Shown here: positions 6,728-13,451 of the stretch, one piece after another
How positions within the stretch are numbered: the stretch's first letter is position 1
Layout: each line of letters opens with the position of its first letter
NCBI GenBank assembly: GCA_024640385.1
Contig: JAHEFC010000047.1
Coordinates: 1 to 14,979 of the forward strand
Length of the DNA stretch: 14,979 bases
Source: Sphingobacteriales bacterium
GTDB lineage: Bacteria > Bacteroidota > Bacteroidia > Chitinophagales > Chitinophagaceae
Direction of reading: 5' to 3'
Translations under genes and position numbers: made by a program
The notes under the pieces: model-generated
Database searches by the model: none
Seen by the model: the letters and a program-made list of their open reading frames with translations, nothing else
Told to the model about the DNA's origin: nothing

Positions 6728-6745
6728 AAGGGAATCAATCCCCTT
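6728..6745. repeat. Short hairpin between the anchored SRPBCC gene and the amidohydrolase
   Basis: On the minus strand AAGGGGA-TTGA-TTCCCTT, a 7-bp stem (one G-T pair) with a tetraloop. It sits 52 bases downstream of the SRPBCC stop and 83 bases before the amidohydrolase start. There is no T-run after it, so it is at best a weak terminator or a 5' leader hairpin. The rest of this 154-base gap shows no consensus promoter. Confidence 0.3.
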
Positions 6746-6797
6746 TCCCCTATGTTGATCAAGGCGAGCTTTCATGGCCAGGATCTGCCTTGAGGGA

Positions 6798-7409
6798 TCA
6801 GTCTGTCAATTTTAATTTCTCGGCCCTCTCTTTAATGCCCCTCAGGCAGTTTCTCATCATTATGATATCACCAAAATCATAAAGGAGATAGTAAATGATC
6901 CAAACTCCTTTCCATACGTACTTTGTCCGAAGCCTGGTGATCAGTCTTGATGATCCTTTGTCGGATTGATATATATACCATAGCCAGGTTGCCTTACCTG
7001 TTTTATCAACCCAAAGGATATATTCAAATTCTTTAAACTCCTTTACCCACATTCCATTTTTCTGGTCAGGGGTGAATGGTATAAACTGCCCCACCTCAAT
7101 TCTTTGAAACTCGGGCAAGATCGTATCCGAACTCCTGATGCCGCCATTATCCATCCAGTCAATGCTATACCAACCAGCACGCTTACTACCAATTTGAATG
7201 ATCCACTTCCAGATATCTTCAGGTTTTGCATCAATGGAAATACCTCTTGTAGCATTAAAATCAGGATCATCCACTAACCCATCACCTGGAAGAGATAGCA
7301 TTAGCTCGTCTCTTGTTGCTCCCCAGTGCAAATGCCAGGGTCTGATGATGAAAAAATACATCAGCATGATTGCCGCCAACGCCAATACAAACGCGATCAA
7401 TACTGTCAT
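6798..7409 (-). CDS. Membrane-anchored SRPBCC-like protein
   Basis: 203 residues. One N-terminal membrane helix (about 4-22), then IRPWHLHWGATRDELMLSLPGDGLVDDPDF and a START-like domain that begins at ATRGISIDAKPEDIWKWIIQIG (53-74) and continues with RAGWYSIDWMDN and ILPEFQRIEVGQFIPF. This layout belongs to a widespread family annotated as SRPBCC/polyketide-cyclase-like proteins of unknown role. The START-like domain should hang from the membrane and may bind a lipophilic molecule. The gene overlaps the Yip1-like gene by ATGA (7406-7409), which suggests that the two membrane proteins are made together. Confidence 0.75.
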   Translation of the reverse strand: MTVLIAFVLALAAIMLMYFFIIRPWHLHWGATRDELMLSLPGDGLVDDPDFNATRGISIDAKPEDIWKWIIQIGSKRAGWYSIDWMDNGGIRSSDTILPEFQRIEVGQFIPFTPDQKNGMWVKEFKEFEYILWVDKTGKATWLWYIYQSDKGSSRLITRLRTKYVWKGVWIIYYLLYDFGDIIMMRNCLRGIKERAEKLKLTD

Positions 7410-8038
7410 CTGTTGAAGATCAGAAAAATCAATTGAAAAATGATAAATGCCAATGAGCCGATACCAAAACTCTTTAACCCGCCAAACTTGTGGACCACCC
7501 TAACTGATAAAGTGAAAAGAATGAAAAAAGCTAAAAAATAAACAGAGTAACATGTCCAAAGTAAAGTCCTGAAAATTGTCGGCGAGTTCATATCTATCTC
7601 ATGCTGCTTAGCATCAATAACACCTATGGCACTCAGGAAACTCATTGGCAGGTCATGAATTAATCCACCCCACATGGCAATACTGATACTTAAAGCAATG
7701 GTAGCCAGCGTTTGCTCAAAACTGCCCACTCCGCCCAGGAACCGGCTGCTGATCTGAATGAATGAGGTTGCCGTAAACCAGCCGATCAACATGCTCGGCA
7801 ATAAAAGAAACCTGTTAACAGCATAATAACTCTCTTTAGGAATATTCAGCCAGGGCGTAAAAACAGAAGGAGCCCCATGAGCTATGGTCAGGAATACATA
7901 CATTAAAGTATAGAATGCAATAGGGATAGCCATGTAGATAAAGCTGTACTTCAAGAGGTCATCCTTAACAATAAGTTCCTCAAATACTTTCCTGGGCTTA
8001 TAAATTGTTTGCAAGTACTCGGAAATGAACATATTCAT
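7406..8038 (-). CDS. Yip1-like polytopic membrane protein
   Basis: 210 residues. The N-terminus FISEYLQTIYKPRKVFEELIVKDD is the amphipathic lead-in typical of bacterial Yip1/YIF1-like proteins ('P..vf..l'), followed by hydrophobic segments at about 32-52, 76-96, 110-128, 155-180 and 191-208. Function of the bacterial members is unknown. It overlaps the next gene (anchored SRPBCC) by ATGA and begins 20 bases after GrpB ends, so GrpB, Yip1-like and SRPBCC probably share a transcript. The start could be M1 or M3 (MNM); there is nothing to decide between them. Confidence 0.7.
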   Translation of the reverse strand: MNMFISEYLQTIYKPRKVFEELIVKDDLLKYSFIYMAIPIAFYTLMYVFLTIAHGAPSVFTPWLNIPKESYYAVNRFLLLPSMLIGWFTATSFIQISSRFLGGVGSFEQTLATIALSISIAMWGGLIHDLPMSFLSAIGVIDAKQHEIDMNSPTIFRTLLWTCYSVYFLAFFILFTLSVRVVHKFGGLKSFGIGSLAFIIFQLIFLIFNR

Positions 8039-8058
8039 GCCTTATTTTAAATTCAGAT

Positions 8059-8625
8059 TTATGTGTTGGCCATTTTTATTTCATTCAATTCTTTTTCAGT
8101 AAGTCCGTTGCGGGCCAAAACATTTAAAATAAACCCTGTCTTCTGAATGGTGTACTGCTCCCTCGTCATCCCTTTCTGATTCACGAGATCCAATTTCAAT
8201 CTTGAGTACTCCTTTACCAGCTCGCTGTTTCGCAGCAGACTGTCCCTGAAAATGATATGGTTCTTCAAGGCTAAACTATCCAAAAAGCACACATAAAGAT
8301 GGTGTTCCTGCCATTTCTCAACATCAGTACCTACAGGTGTTTTGGGGGACGACTGCCTGAATGCAAAACGCCCCGGAACTCCCTGGTCTCCCTTGCCGAT
8401 ATACCCCACGTTTACAAGTATCCGGGAAATATGATCAAGAGAACTTTTATCATGTATGATGATGTCGATATCCAATATGGGTTTAGCATGTAGTCCAGGA
8501 ACAGATGTGCTGCCTACATGCTGGATGTTGATCTCAAAATCTTTTAAACTGGCACGAAGAACAGCGCTTAATCTTTCAAACTCCGGCTTCCACTCCGGGT
8601 TGTATGGTACGATCAGATTCCGCAT
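8059..8625 (-). CDS. GrpB family protein (nucleotidyltransferase-like fold)
   Basis: 188 residues, the usual GrpB/UPF0157 length. The family signature is intact: VPYNPEWKPEFERL at 6-19, HVGSTSVPGLHAKPILDIDI at 36-55, with the GST and D52/D54 of a nucleotidyltransferase-like active site, and YVCFLDSLALKNHIIFRDSL further on. A reaction is not established; family members occur near resistance and toxin-antitoxin genes and some resemble aminoglycoside-modifying nucleotidyltransferases. Cytosolic. Leads into the Yip1-like gene after 20 bases. Confidence 0.9.
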   Translation of the reverse strand: MRNLIVPYNPEWKPEFERLSAVLRASLKDFEINIQHVGSTSVPGLHAKPILDIDIIIHDKSSLDHISRILVNVGYIGKGDQGVPGRFAFRQSSPKTPVGTDVEKWQEHHLYVCFLDSLALKNHIIFRDSLLRNSELVKEYSRLKLDLVNQKGMTREQYTIQKTGFILNVLARNGLTEKELNEIKMANT

Positions 8626-8717
8626 ATAAGAAATATACCACTCGTTCCCTGCTTAAAGGAAAAAATAGCGCTCAAAACAGATAGGATAACAATTATACAG
8701 GTTTTATACATTTTCAT
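8613..8717 (-). CDS. Possible small hydrophobic peptide overlapping GrpB start
   Basis: 34 codons from ATG at 8717 (MKMYKTCIIVILSVLSAIFS...), ending in a TGA at 8613-8615 that lies inside the GrpB start region (13-base overlap). Residues 6-20 are strongly hydrophobic, so it would be a single-pass membrane peptide or a signal-like leader. It sits in the otherwise empty 132-base gap between the hypothetical membrane gene and GrpB. No family recognised; it may be chance or a gene remnant. Confidence 0.22.
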   Translation of the reverse strand: MKMYKTCIIVILSVLSAIFSFKQGTSGIFLICGI

Positions 8718-8757
8718 ATTTTCATTCACCGTTGGGTAGATGTGCCGCCAGAAAATT

Positions 8758-9054
8758 TCAACAACAATCTTGAAGAACACGGTCGTGCACAATAACAAAG
8801 CTCATCCATAATATCACCAGGATGGCCAGCAAATTGACTATCGTAAATGTCCGATAATAATTTTTCTGAAAACCCGGGGACATGCCAACAACCTTTTTCG
8901 CGTAATATGTAGAAGCAATGGGAACAAGGGTCACCAACGATAACACAATAATTCCTGGATAAAAACCAGTGACAGCAATCCCAATAATACTGAGTACTGC
9001 TGCCGTCATGGTCAATGCCAATGATATAAAGATCACAACCCGAAATGTTCTCAT
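8758..9054 (-). CDS. Small hypothetical membrane protein, three helices
   Basis: 98 residues. Hydrophobic segments at about 5-28, 31-48 and 71-90 with a basic loop (YYAKKVVGMSPGFQKNYYR) between the second and third. The ATG is preceded by GGG about four bases away on the minus strand, a modest ribosome-binding signal. I do not recognise a family. A longer overlapping frame in the same stretch (8726-9166) is polar and cysteine-rich and looks like a shadow; hydrophobic periodicity favours this frame. It lies downstream of the ArsR-SRPBCC pair, with a hairpin (9084-9107) in the 139-base gap between. Confidence 0.6.
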   Translation of the reverse strand: MRTFRVVIFISLALTMTAAVLSIIGIAVTGFYPGIIVLSLVTLVPIASTYYAKKVVGMSPGFQKNYYRTFTIVNLLAILVILWMSFVIVHDRVLQDCC

Positions 9055-9083
9055 CCCGATTTCGATATGATTTGCCTAATGCT

Positions 9084-9107
9084 CTGTCGGCATTTGAAAC
9101 CCGACAG
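9084..9107. repeat. Perfect 7-bp GC-rich hairpin in leader of small membrane gene
   Basis: CTGTCGG, 10-base loop, CCGACAG. It begins 30 bases before the ATG of the small membrane protein and 87 bases after the SRPBCC stop. No T-run follows it on the minus strand. It may end or stabilise the ArsR-SRPBCC transcript, or act in the leader of the next gene. The sequence around 9160-9175 contains TATATTTTG on the minus strand, close to a -7 box but with one extra base and no -33 partner. Confidence 0.4.
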
Positions 9108-9193
9108 CTTAAAATTACCAATAAATCTGCCCTTCCCTCAATAACAGTTCTTTTATTTGATCTCAAAATATATGTATCATCTCGCCGCCCGTA

Positions 9194-9691
9194 TCATTTT
9201 TTTGACAAGGTAACCAACAGAGCCTCCAGGTTTTTCAATGTAGCGGTAAAGCCTTGCTGGAAACCTTCAAGCACTCTTTCCATCCGTTCGAAAGATTCAT
9301 TGTAAATGACGATGTGTACTTTTGTGATGCCATCCTGCTCGCTGAAATAATAATCCCACTCTGAGCCGTGTTGCTCGGGATTCCCGTCTTTATCACAAAA
9401 AGCATTGAACATTTTGAAATGCGTAGTGGGAGTGATCGACATATATTCCTGTATAGCCCACCCCTCCTTCCCTTCAGGGCCTACCATGGCATACAGTCTT
9501 TTTCCGCCCACTTCGAAATTCATATACTTTGTTCTCGCTACAAAGGGTGCTGGCGCAGTCCAGTGGTCCAGTAATTCCTGTTTGGTAAAAGCATCCCAGA
9601 CCATTGAAATGGGCGCATCAAATTCCCTGGTGATATATACCGTTTTTTTTGCTTTGTCAACGGTAAACTCAAATAGCAGGTCTGTATTCAT
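9194..9691 (-). CDS. SRPBCC/AHSA1-domain protein, second ArsR-linked copy
   Basis: 165 residues from the ATG at 9691. The frame is open upstream to an alternative codon at 9751, but that part lies inside the ArsR gene, and the ATG forms an exact ATGA overlap with the ArsR stop, so it is the better start. AHSA1 features: [19 protein letters not shown] at 18-36, LLDHWTAP at 40-47, the [17 protein letters not shown] strand region, and a C-terminal helix ending in LEALLVTL. Role and ligand are unknown; proteins of this subgroup are often annotated 'activator of Hsp90 ATPase homologue' only by fold. It is distinct in sequence from the copy at 2010-2474. Confidence 0.9.
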   Translation of the reverse strand: MNTDLLFEFTVDKAKKTVYITREFDAPISMVWDAFTKQELLDHWTAPAPFVARTKYMNFEVGGKRLYAMVGPEGKEGWAIQEYMSITPTTHFKMFNAFCDKDGNPEQHGSEWDYYFSEQDGITKVHIVIYNESFERMERVLEGFQQGFTATLKNLEALLVTLSKK

Positions 9692-10008
9692 TTTTTCTGT
9701 TTTTTGATGGTGGATAATAATTGGTCGAGCTGGTTGAACCTGGTTTCCCATATCTTCCTGAACTGTTCAAGCCATTGGTCTACTTCTTTCATTTTTTCTA
9801 TTTCAAGCGAATAATAGATCTCGCGGCCTTTCTGTTCCTGCTTAACCAACTCACACTCGGTTAGAATGCGAAGATGTTTTGAAACAGCCTGTCGAGTGGT
9901 ATTAAAGTTCTCGGCAATGGCGTTTGGTGTCATGGCCTGTAACGCGATCAGGGCGATGATGGCCCTCCTTGTGGGATCTGCAATTGCCTGGAAAATATCT
10001 CTTCTCAT
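9688..10008 (-). CDS. ArsR-family winged-helix repressor, copy 2
   Basis: 106 residues, the same length as copy 1 and clearly paralogous: [17 protein letters not shown] at the start, recognition helix [13 protein letters not shown] at 37-49, then [20 protein letters not shown]. The DNA-reading helix differs from copy 1 (T-T-R-Q-A against T-A-R-P-T), matching the different operator sequence. No metal-binding cysteines. Its stop overlaps the SRPBCC start by ATGA, giving tight coupling. The start is 34 bases below the -7 box of a promoter carrying two inverted repeats (10027-10073). Confidence 0.93.
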   Translation of the reverse strand: MRRDIFQAIADPTRRAIIALIALQAMTPNAIAENFNTTRQAVSKHLRILTECELVKQEQKGREIYYSLEIEKMKEVDQWLEQFRKIWETRFNQLDQLLSTIKKQKK

Positions 10009-10026
10009 TGATCAGGGGTTAATTCT

Positions 10027-10073
10027 GAAACCATTCGGTTGCTAAATTATATGCAACTTTTCGGTTTCACAAA
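10027..10073 (-). promoter_or_regulatory. ArsR copy 2 promoter with two operator-like inverted repeats
   Basis: On the minus strand TTTG (10070-10073), 20 bases, TAATTTAG (10042-10049): one mismatch from TAnnTTTG. Two 16-base sites flank the -7 box: 10027-10042 (GAAACCATTCGGTTGC) and 10053-10068 (GCAACTTTTCGGTTTC). They are inverted copies of each other, sharing GCAAC-N5-GGTTTC, and each holds an AAC(C/T)...GGTT dyad. Centres are 26 bp apart, one in the spacer and one at the expected start, the same geometry as at ArsR copy 1. Repression by ArsR copy 2 is inferred. Confidence 0.78.
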
Positions 10074-10157
10074 TTTTTAGGCGATTTTATTTAAAAAATC
10101 CTTGAATGAATAAGAATTTGACGTTTGGCATTGCAGGTTGGCGGCAAGGATCCCAAG

Positions 10158-10895
10158 TCAGGATTTGCCTCTCTTCTTAAGCGCTTTGGCCATTTCTATG
10201 GAATGTTTCAGCGAATTTGTATTTCTCCAGTCGCTATGCGCCACCACGATATGCTTCGGGTTTCTACATTTAGCCTGGACATTTTTCAGCGTGGTCTCAT
10301 AGGCTTCAATATTGCCATCGCCGAGAAAGCCGAGATCTTTGTCGCCGGCCCCTTTTATCAGGCAGCCGCCATAAAGGACCTTTTCCTTTTCAAACCAGAT
10401 CACAATATTGTCTTCAGTATGTCCAGGTCCCGGGTAGTAGGTTTCAAATGAATAACGGCCAATAGTGAAAACAGTATCTTTTGTCGTCAGGAACTCAGCC
10501 CTTTTTTTATCATTCTTCTTACTCCATTCATCAGTCAATGCACTGGTGTATGTTTTAATGCCGAGTTGCCTGTAATACTCCAGACCTGCCGTTTTATCAC
10601 TATGCCAATGCGTTGCAATACATAACACTACATTTTTGTTGTGCCTTGATCTTATACTGTCCAGCAAGGGCTGGAACTGGGTACTGTCCCAAGGTGTATC
10701 AAACATGACCACTCCCGTTTCAGTGACCAGGTACATGCCGTTCGCAGGCACCTGGGAATCCTGGTAAGTATTGAAACTAGTATAAATATAAAAATCACCT
10801 GTTAATGGGGTAATGATCAGTTTTGCCTGTTCTGCCTGTCCAAACGCAGTGGCCATTCCACAAACCAGCATGGATGCCAAAACAATTTTTCTCAT
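10158..10895 (-). CDS. Subclass B1 metallo-beta-lactamase
   Basis: 245 residues, usual for B1 enzymes. Signal peptide at about 1-19 (MRKIVLASMLVCGMATAFG), so it acts in the periplasm. Zinc site 1: H96, H98 and H159 (ATHWHSDKTAG and GPGHTEDN). Zinc site 2: D100, C178 (LYGGCLIK) and H220 (VVAHSDW). K181 and N195 (LGDGNIEAY), which hold the beta-lactam carboxylate and carbonyl in B1 enzymes, are both present, as is the DTPW motif at 66-69. It should open the beta-lactam ring of penicillins, cephalosporins and carbapenems; the actual spectrum cannot be read. The residue before H220 is Ala where B1 enzymes usually have Gly. Third gene after DUF1028 and DUF1801 (32-base gap); no ampR-like regulator, integron or insertion sequence is near, which suggests an intrinsic chromosomal gene. 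Confidence 0.92.
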   Translation of the reverse strand: MRKIVLASMLVCGMATAFGQAEQAKLIITPLTGDFYIYTSFNTYQDSQVPANGMYLVTETGVVMFDTPWDSTQFQPLLDSIRSRHNKNVVLCIATHWHSDKTAGLEYYRQLGIKTYTSALTDEWSKKNDKKRAEFLTTKDTVFTIGRYSFETYYPGPGHTEDNIVIWFEKEKVLYGGCLIKGAGDKDLGFLGDGNIEAYETTLKNVQAKCRNPKHIVVAHSDWRNTNSLKHSIEMAKALKKRGKS

Positions 10896-10927
10896 AAAGC
10901 CGAATGAATTACATAGGTTAACTAATA

Positions 10928-11362
10928 CTAATTTTCATGTTCTGCCTGCGCAAAACCATATCGTATTGCTGATTCAAGTATATCAATATCTATATCTTTT
11001 ATCGTTTTGAACTTAATACAGTATCCGCTCACACTCGCCTTGCCTATTCTCTTTCCAAAGGCTTGTGCCAGCCATGTCTTATCCTTGATACCCATGATGT
11101 AGACCGAGACCCCGGTTTTATTTGCACTCAAACCAACCTGGTAAAACTCCCTGGTTGTTCCATCAGCATATTCAATGTAGAACGATCCGTAGCCTATATT
11201 AGGGTTGGAAACCACCTGGCCTTCGGCGTTTTTACCATCCAGGAACCATAATGTACATCCAGGTGACAACCGAAGTATGAGTTGGTGCAACTCCTGCATG
11301 TCACTACGTTTTGGTTCAGGTTGACTGGTAATATAGTTTTTGATCTGCTCTTGAATGGTCAT
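10928..11362 (-). CDS. DUF1801 domain protein, second type
   Basis: 144 residues. Family patterns: QPEPKRSDMQELHQLIL at 14-30, LWFLDGKN at 38-45, SNPNIGYGSF, REFYQVGLSANKTGVSVYIMG at 71-91, and the end GKASVSGYCIKFKTIKDIDIDILESAIRYGF. It differs strongly from the DUF1801 protein at 1069-1467. No known reaction, no export signal. It begins 40 bases after the DUF1028 stop and ends 32 bases before the lactamase start, so the three are probably one transcript. Confidence 0.9.
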   Translation of the reverse strand: MTIQEQIKNYITSQPEPKRSDMQELHQLILRLSPGCTLWFLDGKNAEGQVVSNPNIGYGSFYIEYADGTTREFYQVGLSANKTGVSVYIMGIKDKTWLAQAFGKRIGKASVSGYCIKFKTIKDIDIDILESAIRYGFAQAEHEN

Positions 11363-11402
11363 ATATATACTTAGGGGTAAGTTTTCATCACAGTTAACAA
11401 AA

Positions 11403-12389
11403 TCATTTCAATAACTTTTGCAGGTCGGTTTCCGAAACATTCAACAAATTCACTTTTGGCAGCCGTTTTGTCAACTCACGCCAGTTGGCATCTTTCATGT
11501 AAATACTACGAAGCATGTCCGATGCTTCTTTAACCTTTCCATTATTTGCCAGGGTAATTGCTGTCCAGTATTTCATTTCCAGGTTTTCAGGAAACATCTT
11601 CATCGCTGCACCATACTCTTCCATGGCTCCCTTCATGTCATTTTTCTCGGTAGCCAGATCGCCTTTGTCCATATGCTCATAAGCCCGAAACAATCTCAGC
11701 AACCTGTCTAACTCATCCAACGGCGCGCTGTGATCATCTACCCTTAAATCAATCAGTCTATCGTTCCAGGGCTGGCCGGTAGTTTTACCGGCAACCACCA
11801 GGATGGCGGCAGATTGTTTACCCCGGATATCTCCGCCCGCCGCCTGCGCAGCTTTTAAAGCCAGTAAAACACGCTCTGCCAGGGGCTTTCCTTCGCTGCC
11901 TTCAAACGCTTTGGACATGGCCGCATTTACTTTATCCCCCAACATCATATTGCTTTGTACCGAATAATTTTTGCCAACAAGATTACCTGCATGATCAATA
12001 CAGTTCTTGCCGGTGAAGGAGTTTACATTTCCCTTGACGTCGATCATAGCTACCTGCCTGACCTCACGGCCTTCATCGGCAGCCAGCAATTCACTCAACG
12101 CTTCCGGAGCCGTTTTCCCATTTTTCATTAAGGCCAGGCCTTTAGGGCCATAACTTTTATTTATAAAAGATTGAGTGGCCACCACACCAACTCCGGCTTC
12201 GCCCCAGCTCACGGCAGTGCCCACACTGAACCAATGGCTTTGCACACCAACGGCCATTTCGCCGGTCACCGGATCCCTTGCCACAATTGAAAAAGTATGT
12301 GCAAGTCCGGCATCTTTCTTAAAATACTGGGCTGAGACGTTTTGGTTAAAAACAAAGCCGTTAAGTAGCAACAGGAATATCAATCTCAT
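11403..12389 (-). CDS. Exported DUF1028 (Ntn-hydrolase-like) protein with helical C-terminal repeat
   Basis: 328 residues. Signal peptide at 1-21 (ends VSAQ). The DUF1028 domain spans about 30-220: HTFSIVARDPVTGEMAVGVQ, HWFSVGTAVSWGEAGVGVVATQ, then a GGDIRGKQSAAILVV block at 185-199. This family has an Ntn-hydrolase-like fold of unknown substrate. The tail, about 224-315, is alpha-helical with a TPR-like pair (AMEEYGAAMKMFPENLEMKYW, then LANNGKVKEASDMLRSIY) and ends WRELTKRLPKVNLL, a known arrangement for DUF1028. First gene of the DUF1028-DUF1801-lactamase run; no consensus promoter is seen upstream. Confidence 0.9.
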   Translation of the reverse strand: MRLIFLLLLNGFVFNQNVSAQYFKKDAGLAHTFSIVARDPVTGEMAVGVQSHWFSVGTAVSWGEAGVGVVATQSFINKSYGPKGLALMKNGKTAPEALSELLAADEGREVRQVAMIDVKGNVNSFTGKNCIDHAGNLVGKNYSVQSNMMLGDKVNAAMSKAFEGSEGKPLAERVLLALKAAQAAGGDIRGKQSAAILVVAGKTTGQPWNDRLIDLRVDDHSAPLDELDRLLRLFRAYEHMDKGDLATEKNDMKGAMEEYGAAMKMFPENLEMKYWTAITLANNGKVKEASDMLRSIYMKDANWRELTKRLPKVNLLNVSETDLQKLLK

Positions 12390-12434
12390 AAATAACAGTT
12401 TTATATCGGGGAACTATAAATGATATACAACCAG

Positions 12435-12450
12435 GGCTAACTGGCTAACT
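12435..12450. repeat. Tandem 8-base direct repeat upstream of DUF1028
   Basis: GGCTAACT occurs twice head to tail, 46 bases above the DUF1028 start. It could be a regulator site or simple slippage. The 104-base gap has no other clear feature. Confidence 0.3.
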
Positions 12451-12493
12451 GTATACCAACTATCTTTCTATGAGCAATAATTGGCCAATCAAT

Positions 12494-13060
12494 TCAGTAT
12501 TTTTCATAATGAAGTGCAATCACGCCACAGGCAAAAGTCTTCGATTCTGCAAGTCTCAATTGAGTGGTCCCAGTTACATCCTTAAACAGCGGCATGCCTT
12601 GCCCTAAAATTATGGGATTTACAAAGAGCCAAAACTCGTCAATAAGGCCTTGATTCAATAAAGACTGTGAAGCGCCAGGACTTCCAAATATCAAAATATT
12701 TTTCCCATCCTCCTGCTTCAATGGATTGATTTTGTCCGAAAGTCGGTCCCTGATCACTTTGGTATTTCGAAGTCCGGTCTCTTCTAGCGTCCTGGATAAC
12801 ACAATTTTAGAAACACTGTTATACCAATTTGAATGCTCTATGTCGTGCTTTGATGCGTTTGGCTGTCCACCAGCTTTTGGCCAATAACCCTCCATCATTT
12901 CATAAGTTACCCGGCCATACAATGCAGTGTCTGCCTGTGCTGTCATGGTTGCAACAAAATCAAATATTTCCTCATCCACCTTTATCCAGTTCATTTCTCC
13001 GTTTGGTCCTGCCACAAAACCATCCAGTGATGTGTGCATAAAGAATATTAATTTTCTCAT
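12494..13060 (-). CDS. Dihydrofolate-reductase-like protein (RibD C-terminal domain, YyaP-like)
   Basis: 188 residues, typical. Starts MRKLIFFMHTSLDGFVAGPNGEMNW; the nucleotide-binding motifs include TALYGRVTYEMM at 45-56, NILIFGSPGASQSLL at 121-135, and LIDEFWLFVNPIILGQGMPLF at 139-159. The family is related to DHFR and to the reductase half of RibD; the natural substrate of these stand-alone proteins is unknown, so it should not be read as folate DHFR. Overlaps the cupin gene upstream by ATGA (13057-13060). Confidence 0.9.
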   Translation of the reverse strand: MRKLIFFMHTSLDGFVAGPNGEMNWIKVDEEIFDFVATMTAQADTALYGRVTYEMMEGYWPKAGGQPNASKHDIEHSNWYNSVSKIVLSRTLEETGLRNTKVIRDRLSDKINPLKQEDGKNILIFGSPGASQSLLNQGLIDEFWLFVNPIILGQGMPLFKDVTGTTQLRLAESKTFACGVIALHYEKY

Positions 13061-13413
13061 TTCCCTTCAATTGTTGTTCTGTCGTTATTTGTTGTGGGCT
13101 GGGAAATTACAATAAACTCCAGCTGCTCAGCCGTTTCATTGGCTATATAATGTTTTGTTCCCGGATGGATCAAGAGTCCTTTTTGTTCCGTTACAATTAT
13201 CTTTTTCCCTTCCAGATAAAAGGTTGCATTGCCTTTCAGTATATAGAAAAACTGCTGCGCGATAGCATGGAAATGCAATTTCTCCCTTGTTGAACCTGGC
13301 ATCCTTTCCTGTTTAACCGAAAGTCCGGCCGTGTCAGCCAATACCCAACTGTCACAATGATCACCCCACAAATAGTGTTCGGCTGTTTCTTTATCGACTA
13401 TTTCTACTTTCAT
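13057..13413 (-). CDS. Small single-domain cupin
   Basis: 118 residues with one cupin barrel. Motif 1 is LHFHAIAQQFFYILKG (46-61) with H47 and H49; the usual metal-binding glutamate is a glutamine (Q54), a pattern of the 'QQFFYxL' cupin subgroup. Motif 2 is IHPGTKHYIAN (82-92) with H88. It may bind a metal or only a small ligand. The role is unknown. Its stop overlaps the DHFR-like start by ATGA, indicating joint translation; the next cupin lies 38 bases upstream. Confidence 0.88.
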   Translation of the reverse strand: MKVEIVDKETAEHYLWGDHCDSWVLADTAGLSVKQERMPGSTREKLHFHAIAQQFFYILKGNATFYLEGKKIIVTEQKGLLIHPGTKHYIANETAEQLEFIVISQPTTNNDRTTIEGK

Positions 13414-13451
13414 AAGTGGTCTTTATCAGAAGAGTTCTGCCGACTGCATAA

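Noticed and set aside
8726..9166. 146-residue minus-strand frame overlapping the small membrane gene
   Set aside because: Polar, cysteine-rich composition with no family pattern; the overlapping frame 8758-9054 has clean membrane helices and a better start.
9692..9751. N-terminal extension of the second SRPBCC protein into the ArsR gene
   Set aside because: The ATG at 9691 makes an ATGA overlap with the ArsR stop and fits the family start; the extension reads ArsR coding sequence in another frame.
10101..10157. Terminator after the metallo-beta-lactamase
   Set aside because: The region has scattered short complementary words (GCCGCC, AACCTGC) but no continuous stem and no T-run.
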